From an uncultured Candidatus Saccharimonas sp. (GTDB lineage Bacteria > Patescibacteriota > Saccharimonadia > Saccharimonadales > SZUA-47): a DNA stretch of 5,006 nucleotides. The notes under the pieces are model-generated. The model saw only the letters and a list, made by a program, of their open reading frames with translations. It was not told the origin of the DNA and searched no databases. The DNA lies in assembly GCA_943354655.1 (NCBI GenBank), contig CALRCT010000038.1, positions 1 to 5,006 on the forward strand, read 5' to 3'. The translations under genes and the position numbers were made by a program. The first letter of the stretch is position 1; each line of letters starts with the position of its first letter. This document shows, piece after piece, positions 1-3,655 of the stretch.

Positions 1-582
1 AGTGGCATAATTTCTGGATTTGGCCGAAGCATAGAAGCAGGTGGCGAACCAGGTACAGCATCAGAAACTTTACAAAATTTGTTTCAAACCGATGCAGCAA
101 TTAACCCTGGTAACTCTGGTGGGCCATTAGTTAATACTTCTGGTGAAGTTATTGGAATAAACACAGCAATAGCTGGCGGTACGGCCCAAAACATCGGTTT
201 TGCGATTCCTATCAGCGATCTTCAGGGAATAATAACAAGTGTTTTAAAAACAGGTAAACTACAAAGACCGTATTTAGGCGTTCGTTATGTAATGATTACC
301 GACGACATTGCATACCAGTTTAATTTACCTGTTAAACGAGGTGCATACATAGCACCAGCAGGCAAACAAGTGACAATAGTAAAAGACAGTCCAGCCGACA
401 AAGCAGGCCTTAAAGAAAAAGATATTATTACCGAAATCGACGGCACAAAACTAGACGAAAAAAATAGTCTAATATCTGTACTTGGTAAAAGGTCAGTAGG
501 CGACAGCACTAAACTAAAAGTACTGCGTGACGGCAAAGAACTTACCATTACTGCAACCCTAGAAGCCGCACCAGCTCAGTAA
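1..582 (+). CDS. htrA: HtrA/Do-type serine protease, C-terminal part (5' end outside window)
   Basis: The reading frame is open from base 1 and ends at TAA 580-582, giving 193 residues of a longer protein. Residues 31-42 carry [12 protein letters not shown], the region around the catalytic serine of trypsin-like HtrA proteases (Ser39 of this fragment, in GNSGG). IGFAIP near 65-70 closes the protease domain. A single PDZ domain follows from about 90 (RPYLGV, the carboxylate-binding loop) to about 188, with [12 protein letters not shown] and the DIITEIDG strand. Only one PDZ fits before the stop, as in DegS-like or Gram-positive HtrA forms. The His and Asp of the triad and any membrane anchor lie upstream of the window. 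Family members degrade or refold misfolded proteins at the outer face of the cytoplasmic membrane, and the PDZ recognises exposed C-termini. The gene converges on prmC, and a long hairpin begins 12 bases after the stop. Family assignment is secure; the exact subtype is not. Confidence 0.93.
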   Translation, partial: SGIISGFGRSIEAGGEPGTASETLQNLFQTDAAINPGNSGGPLVNTSGEVIGINTAIAGGTAQNIGFAIPISDLQGIITSVLKTGKLQRPYLGVRYVMITDDIAYQFNLPVKRGAYIAPAGKQVTIVKDSPADKAGLKEKDIITEIDGTKLDEKNSLISVLGKRSVGDSTKLKVLRDGKELTITATLEAAPAQ

Positions 583-593
583 TCGTAGACAAT

Positions 594-707
594 GCTCGTG
601 ACACTCTAACTTACATTAAAAAGGGGTCTTTTTTCCCAATCCAGGAAGGCTATTGTTTTATGGTCTTCAGTACCTTTGTAGGTAAGTTATAGTGTCACAG
701 CTTTTTT
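594..707 (+). terminator. Long-loop hairpin plus T tract, probable htrA terminator
   Basis: Bases 598-614 (GTGACACTCTAACTTAC) pair with 682-698 at 16 of 17 positions; the only mismatch is 606 against 690. The stem extends outward as GCT 594-596 with AGC 699-701 around one bulged C at 597. Six T residues (702-707) follow immediately, which is terminator geometry for rightward transcription from htrA. The loop is unusually long (615-681), with a little further pairing inside (AAAGG with CCTTT). The right arm and T tract lie inside the 3' end of the opposing prmC: the prmC stop is in the stem and the T tract is the complement of its Lys-Lys codons. An alternative reading is a small inverted-repeat element. 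Confidence 0.55.
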
Positions 708-1510
708 GTAAAAAACTGTACAAGACCATCGGTCGATGTTGGGGTGTAACCAGCTTTTTTGGCGAGTTCTGTAACTTCATTATGCTGCGATAATAGTGAC
801 TCGGTCATAACATATCTAATAAGCTTTGGCTCTAATTGTTTAAATAATCTTTTGTAATGATTCATGCCGTCATTACCGCTAAATAGTGCTTCTTTTGGTT
901 CGTGCATTATACTTTTATCTTGCATCTTATCTGGAACATAAGGTAAGTTGGCAATAATAACGTCGTATCCTACTTTATCGCCAGCCAACAAGTCCTGTTC
1001 TTTAAAAACAATTGGCACATCATAAGTCAGAGCATTTTTTATGGCAACAGTCAGGGCATTCTTGCTTGTGTCGGTTGCGTATACGTGCAAATGTGGATTT
1101 TCTAACTTAACTGTAATCGCCAAACAACCCGATCCCGTACCCATGTCTAATACGTTAAATATACCTTTAGGAGGAATAATTTTTGCTAAAGGTTTTAAAA
1201 GTTCCAAAAATGATTCAGATTCGGGGCGGGGAACCAAGACATCTTTATTTACAAAAAAATCACGTCCATAAAATTCTTTATGTTCGGTAATATAAGCAAT
1301 AGACTCACCCAGTTCGCGGCGACTAATAAGGTTGTTGTATTGTTGCAGAGTAGGTTCTTCTAGTACGTATTCTGGGTGGGCAAGTACCCACGCTCGGTCT
1401 TTTTTTAGCAGGTACGCAAGTAATAATTCTGAATCAAGTTTGGCGGTGTTAACTATTCCTGCTGCGGTTAAATTTAACACTGTTTTACTAAGAATTTTTT
1501 GAATGTTCAC
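695..1510 (-). CDS. prmC: PrmC (HemK), release factor glutamine N5-methyltransferase
   Basis: The enzyme transfers a methyl group from S-adenosylmethionine to the glutamine of the GGQ motif of release factors, raising peptide-release efficiency; its substrate RF1 is encoded just upstream. Starting at GTG 1510 the protein has 271 residues, close to E. coli PrmC (277). An N-terminal helical substrate-binding domain (about 1-80, with DSELLLAYLL and RAWVLAHP) precedes VPRPESE (93-99), the SAM-binding motif I DMGTGSG (122-128), the acidic ATD (Asp147), and the active-site motif as NLPY (188-191). PrmC normally has NPPY, so Leu replaces the first Pro. EPKEALFSGNDG follows. The frame stays open upstream to a TTG at 1540, but GTG at 1510 matches family N-termini (M-N-I-Q-K-I-L) and lies 7 bases after a TATAAT box, so I prefer it. 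There is no Shine-Dalgarno sequence. The stop is TGA (695-697). Confidence 0.93.
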   Translation of the reverse strand: MNIQKILSKTVLNLTAAGIVNTAKLDSELLLAYLLKKDRAWVLAHPEYVLEEPTLQQYNNLISRRELGESIAYITEHKEFYGRDFFVNKDVLVPRPESESFLELLKPLAKIIPPKGIFNVLDMGTGSGCLAITVKLENPHLHVYATDTSKNALTVAIKNALTYDVPIVFKEQDLLAGDKVGYDVIIANLPYVPDKMQDKSIMHEPKEALFSGNDGMNHYKRLFKQLEPKLIRYVMTESLLSQHNEVTELAKKAGYTPTSTDGLVQFFTKKL

Positions 1511-1526
1511 AGGATATATTATAGCA
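1510..1526 (-). promoter_or_regulatory. Extended -10 promoter for a leaderless prmC mRNA
   Basis: Read on the minus strand, TGCTATAAT (1526-1518) is an extended -10 element with a perfect TATAAT. Seven bases later comes the GTG of prmC (1510), which puts the expected start of transcription at or within a base of the start codon. I find no good -35 hexamer at 16-18 bp spacing, as tolerated by extended -10 promoters. The element lies inside the longer TTG-started reading of prmC, which argues against that start. Confidence 0.5.
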
Positions 1527-1533
1527 CGAAATT

Positions 1534-1562
1534 TTGACAAATTAGCCCCATGAGTATATTAC
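1534..1562 (+). promoter_or_regulatory. Possible rightward promoter in the prmC-prfA gap
   Basis: A perfect TTGACA lies at 1534-1539 on the plus strand. Candidate -10 boxes are TATTAC at 1557-1562 (17-bp spacing, 4 of 6 matches) and TATATT at 1555-1560 (15-bp spacing). Transcription would start near 1567-1569 and run through the small open frame to the terminator at 1780-1806. The perfect -35 helps, but the -10 is mediocre and the region is AT-rich, so chance occurrence is possible. Confidence 0.33.
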
Positions 1563-1754
1563 TAAATTTATATATTTATTCTAAACTTAACAGCAATAAT
1601 AGTACTGATTTTTGTTGGTGTTCCATACATAAAAGTGCGACTAACATTGTTGCTTAATAAGTATGTAGTGGGTGATGAATACATAAATTTCTGGAGCAAC
1701 TTTAAACCGTTAAGCTACCTAATAATCAACCTCAAGAAGCAATACCCAAAATAA
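1550..1754 (+). pseudogene. Possible small single-span membrane protein gene, frameshifted or with an unusual start
   Basis: A plus-strand frame is open from 1566 to TAA 1752-1754 (62 codons) and its translation looks like real protein. A hydrophobic segment (NLTAIIVLIFVGVPYIKVRL) is followed by a polar tail with GDEYINFWSNFKPLSYL and ending LKKQYPK. The frame has no ATG, GTG or TTG before the hydrophobic segment. An ATG at 1550 lies in a different frame (MSILLNLY...). Removing one base near 1574 would join them into a plausible small membrane protein of about 67 residues. The options are a decayed gene, a sequencing indel in the AT-rich stretch, a non-standard AUU/AUA start, or programmed frameshifting. 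A TTGACA box upstream and a strong terminator 26 bases after the stop support a transcription unit. I do not recognise a family, and chance coding is not excluded. Confidence 0.35.
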
Positions 1755-1767
1755 GTGAGTTTAAACT

Positions 1768-2817
1768 TTAGCTTTCGGAGCGGAGGATATCTACCTCCGC
1801 TTTTTTGAGTTCTTCGATTAAATCGTCGATTTGACCTGACAATGCGCCAGGTATATTGGAACGTGAATATCCAATCCGGTGGTCTGTTATTCGGTCCTGG
1901 GGGAAGTTGTAGGTACGAATTTTTTCACTTCTGTCGCCTGACCCAACTAGTGCTTTACGCTTGGCCGACAACATTTCATTTTCGGCATCTATTCTAAACT
2001 GTAATAGCCTTGAACGTAGAACACTCATAGCTTTAAGCTTGTTTTTGATCTGAGATTTTTCGTCCTGGTTGGTTACTACTATCCCCGTTGGCACATGGGT
2101 GATTCGTACGGCTGAATCGGTAGTGTTGACGCTTTGTCCACCATGCCCACCTGCTCGGTAATAGTCAACACGCAGGTCCGAATCCTTTACCTCAACGTCA
2201 GTTTCTTCTGCCTCTGGCAAAACTGCTACAGTAACCGTAGATGTGTGCACTCGTCCTTGTGATTCGGTTGCAGGTACGCGTTGAACGCGGTGTACACCAG
2301 CTTCAAGGTGAAAAGTTTTATACGCGTTTTCGCCCTTCATTCCAAAAATTATTTCTTTATAGCCGCCAACTTCGCTTGGACTTTCGCTAATTAGTTCGAC
2401 TCTAAAACGGTGTACTTCTGAATAACGTGCATACATTCGATAAAGTTCGGCGGCAAACAAGCTTGCTTCATCACCACCAGCACCAGCTCGGATTTCTATG
2501 ATACAGTCTTTTTCGGCATTTGGGTCTTTTGGTATTAACGCTTCTTGCAGTGCCTGTTCGGCGGCAAGTTTGGCTGCCTTAATATCATCTAGCTCCATTG
2601 CAGCAAGTTCACCAAGCTCTCCACCTTCAGAAATCATCTGCAAGGCTTCAGCTTCTTGATTAGTAAATTTGTCGGAATCATTAAATAAGGCAACTATTCC
2701 TTCTAGCTCATTTGCACGCTTAGCAAGGGCAGGGTATTCGGGCTTTGAATAAATAGATGGGTCTTCTAATTGGACTTTTATTTCGGCAAGTTCTTTTTTG
2801 TATACTTCTGGATTCAT
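1768..2817 (-). CDS. prfA: Peptide chain release factor 1 (RF1)
   Basis: RF1 recognises UAA and UAG in the ribosomal A site and triggers hydrolysis of peptidyl-tRNA. The 349-residue product is slightly shorter than E. coli RF1 (360). Residues 1-100 form the N-terminal helical domain. EIRAGAGGDEASLFA (108-122) opens the core. PAT at 182-184, in RVPATESQGR, is the tripeptide anticodon of RF1; RF2 has SPF there. GGQ is at 226-228, in RAGGHGGQSVNTTDSAVRI, with Gln228 the expected PrmC target. GSGDRSEKIRTYNFPQDRITDHR (292-314) is the conserved C-terminal block. The ATG at 2815-2817 gives a normal RF1 N-terminus, but no Shine-Dalgarno sequence precedes it: the upstream 30 bases are heptamer repeats. 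It is separated from rpmE by the four-helix module and probably read from the rpmE promoter. Its 3' end contains a terminator for the opposite strand. Confidence 0.97.
   Translation of the reverse strand: MNPEVYKKELAEIKVQLEDPSIYSKPEYPALAKRANELEGIVALFNDSDKFTNQEAEALQMISEGGELGELAAMELDDIKAAKLAAEQALQEALIPKDPNAEKDCIIEIRAGAGGDEASLFAAELYRMYARYSEVHRFRVELISESPSEVGGYKEIIFGMKGENAYKTFHLEAGVHRVQRVPATESQGRVHTSTVTVAVLPEAEETDVEVKDSDLRVDYYRAGGHGGQSVNTTDSAVRITHVPTGIVVTNQDEKSQIKNKLKAMSVLRSRLLQFRIDAENEMLSAKRKALVGSGDRSEKIRTYNFPQDRITDHRIGYSRSNIPGALSGQIDDLIEELKKAEVDILRSES
1780..1806 (+). terminator. Intrinsic terminator, rightward, inside the prfA 3' end
   Basis: GCGGAGG (1780-1786) and CCTCCGC (1794-1800) form a perfect 7-bp GC-rich stem with a 7-base loop (ATATCTA), followed at once by six T residues (1801-1806). 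The T tract lies only on the plus-strand side, so it acts on rightward transcription, not on prfA. The same bases encode the end of RF1; the T tract is the complement of its Lys-Lys codons. The only visible rightward unit it could serve is the small frame ending at 1754. Confidence 0.6.
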
Positions 2818-2819
2818 TA

Positions 2820-2853
2820 TAGTTTATAGTTTACAGTTTATAGTTTTTAGTTA
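2820..2853 (+). repeat. Left inverted repeat of the four-helix module, five degenerate heptamers
   Basis: From 2821 the plus strand reads as five consecutive 7-bp units: AGTTTAT, AGTTTAC, AGTTTAT, AGTTTTT, AGTTACT (to 2855). The block 2820-2853 matches the reverse complement of 3210-3243 at 30 of 34 positions. It contains the stop codon of the four-helix gene (2847-2849) and ends two bases before the prfA ATG. Confidence 0.85.
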
Positions 2854-3200
2854 CTAGGGCTAATGCTCTTTATTAAAGACGAAAGCATTTTTTGTACCTC
2901 TTCGGTTTTATCAAGAATCCCAATACAATCAATATTATAAATATCCTGTATCAAATTGAGCTGTGTAAATAATTCTGCGGCTGAACCTTTAGCAACGCCT
3001 ATAAACTGTCTGAATTCCAGTTTATTATTGCGCTGTTGGCCTTCTGCCAAGTTGCTTGGAATTGATACGGCGCATCTTTGAGCTTGCGAAATTAGTCCAT
3101 ACTTTTCTGAAGATGGCATTTTTTCGCATACCTTATAAACATCCAAAGCAAGCTGGTATGATTTTTGCCATACGGTCAAATCTTTAAAGGTTGCACTCAT
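2847..3200 (-). CDS. Four-helix-bundle protein of the 23S rRNA intervening-sequence (S23) family
   Basis: The 117-residue product has the signature of the family first found in 23S rRNA intervening sequences (Pfam S23 ribosomal / four helix bundle). LTVWQK is at 8-13, SEKYGL at 31-36, QAQR at 39-42, VSIPSNLAEG at 45-54, and VAKGSAAEL at 69-77, followed by helices to the C-terminus. Length and motif order are typical, so it appears intact. Family members form small helical bundles, and some relatives (Avd) accompany diversity-generating retroelements and bind nucleic acid. The function of stand-alone copies is unknown to me. The ATG at 3198-3200 follows the right inverted repeat by 9 bases with no Shine-Dalgarno sequence. 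Its stop lies in the left inverted repeat, 29 bases before prfA. No reverse transcriptase or variable repeat is visible. It is probably co-transcribed with rpmE. Confidence 0.9.
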   Translation of the reverse strand: MSATFKDLTVWQKSYQLALDVYKVCEKMPSSEKYGLISQAQRCAVSIPSNLAEGQQRNNKLEFRQFIGVAKGSAAELFTQLNLIQDIYNIDCIGILDKTEEVQKMLSSLIKSISPSN

Positions 3201-3209
3201 AATTGACGC

Positions 3210-3243
3210 TAACTATAAACTAAAAACTGACAACTATAAACTA
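3210..3243 (-). repeat. Right inverted repeat of the four-helix module, five degenerate heptamers
   Basis: On the minus strand, from 3242, five 7-bp units run: AGTTTAT, AGTTGTC, AGTTTTT, AGTTTAT, AGTTAGC. The block is the inverted partner of 2820-2853 with four mismatches. Its outermost three bases are the TAG stop codon of rpmE (3243-3241), and its inner end is 9 bases before the four-helix ATG. Confidence 0.85.
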
Positions 3244-3591
3244 CTTAGTTGTCTTTAAGTTTTCGATTTTAACAGGAGCGTCTTTGTCTGCTTTTGAACT
3301 AACTGTTTTTACAGCTTTGTCTGCTTGGGCTTTTTTGGCTTTAGCTGCTGCAACACGTCGTTTTTCGAACTTGTCTACTCGACCTTCGATGTCGACTAGT
3401 TTTTCTTGTCCTGTAAAGAACGGGTGACTAGCGCTGCTTATGTGCACTTTTACAAGTGGGTAAGTATTGCCGTCGGCATGTTTTACAGTGTCTTCTGTCT
3501 TAACAGTAGATCGTGTTAAAAATTGTTCGTTGTTGTTTAGGTCTTCAAAGACCACAACGCGGTAGTTGTCTGGGTGTATTGCTGTTCTCAT
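3241..3591 (-). CDS. rpmE: Large-subunit ribosomal protein L31, cysteine-free (type B-like), with Lys/Ala-rich tail
   Basis: L31 sits at the bridge between ribosomal subunits near the central protuberance. The N-terminal [17 protein letters not shown] and the block [19 protein letters not shown] (49-67), followed by [11 protein letters not shown], are diagnostic. The zinc-binding cysteines of type A L31 are absent and the protein has no Cys at all, as in zinc-independent type B (RpmE2/YkgM-like) forms. The core ends near residue 79. Residues 80-116 are a Lys/Ala/Asp-rich extension, probably disordered and RNA-facing; type B proteins are commonly about 80-90 residues. The ATG (3589-3591) has no Shine-Dalgarno sequence and lies 11 bases after a TATAAT, so its leader is only about 4-5 bases. 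The TAG stop is the outer end of the right inverted repeat. It is the first gene of the leftward cluster. Confidence 0.95.
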   Translation of the reverse strand: MRTAIHPDNYRVVVFEDLNNNEQFLTRSTVKTEDTVKHADGNTYPLVKVHISSASHPFFTGQEKLVDIEGRVDKFEKRRVAAAKAKKAQADKAVKTVSSKADKDAPVKIENLKTTK

Positions 3592-3595
3592 AGTT

Positions 3596-3631
3596 ATTGA
3601 CTATTATACAGAGTAATCTTATAGTAGTCAA
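3596..3631 (-). promoter_or_regulatory. Sigma-70-type promoter for rpmE
   Basis: On the minus strand, TTGACT (3631-3626), a 17-bp spacer and a perfect TATAAT (3608-3603) form a near-consensus promoter. Transcription should begin near 3596-3595, leaving a 5' leader of about 4-5 bases before the rpmE ATG at 3591. It overlaps the opposing promoter base for base. Confidence 0.75.
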
Positions 3632-3632
3632 C
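3597..3632 (+). promoter_or_regulatory. Sigma-70-type promoter for the gene starting at 3656
   Basis: On the plus strand, TTGACT (3597-3602), a 17-bp spacer and TATAGT (3620-3625, 5 of 6) predict a start near 3632 and a leader of about 24 bases. The 35-bp block 3597-3631 is a near-palindrome (outer 12 positions on each side match at 11), so the same DNA encodes a promoter in each direction. Confidence 0.65.
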
Positions 3633-3655
3633 AGAGGTATTAAAAAACAAAAAAA

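Larger units (their letters stand above)
2820..3243 (-). mobile_element. Candidate 424-bp insertion: four-helix-bundle gene bracketed by inverted repeats
   Basis: The unit consists of a 34-bp inverted repeat at each end and one ORF filling nearly all the interior. It lies exactly between rpmE and prfA, genes that are often adjacent in bacteria. Its right end supplies the TAG stop of rpmE; deleting 2820-3243 would leave AAG TAA TG, a stop-start overlap joining the two genes. A TA dinucleotide occurs just outside the left end and at the right terminus, compatible with a TA duplication but too short to prove one. There is no transposase in the unit, so any movement would need help in trans or an RNA-based route. 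Relatives of the protein are encoded in intervening sequences inserted in 23S rRNA genes, also bounded by base-paired ends. Mobility is inference; the repeats and exact placement are seen. Confidence 0.45.

Noticed and set aside
285..548. Open frame on the minus strand opposite htrA
   Set aside because: It is antisense to the conserved PDZ domain, has low-complexity Ser/Leu-rich composition, and is explained by the real gene's codon pattern.
618..637. Minus-strand hairpin with TTTTT as a prmC terminator
   Set aside because: The stem is only GGG/CCC or six A/T-rich pairs, too weak to call.
695..697. Recoded UGA (glycine) genetic code
   Set aside because: prmC ends at TGA exactly where the family length predicts, and the other genes read normally with the standard code.
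1041..1271. Open frame on the plus strand within prmC
   Set aside because: It lies opposite the SAM-binding region of prmC and shows no protein-like motif.
1511..1540. Ten-codon N-terminal extension of prmC from TTG 1540
   Set aside because: It does not resemble PrmC N-termini, has no ribosome site, and contains the extended -10 promoter element.
2816..2821. TATAAT on the minus strand overlapping the prfA ATG
   Set aside because: Transcription from it would start inside prfA, there is no -35 at the right distance, and it arises where the ATAGTTT repeat meets the ATG.
2820..3243. CRISPR-like or diversity-generating retroelement reading of the repeats and four-helix gene
   Set aside because: The heptamers have no spacers, and no reverse transcriptase, template repeat or variable repeat is visible.
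3633..3637. AGAGG as the ribosome binding site of the 3656 gene
   Set aside because: It is 18 bases from the ATG, beyond the usual 5-10, and near the predicted 5' end of the transcript.
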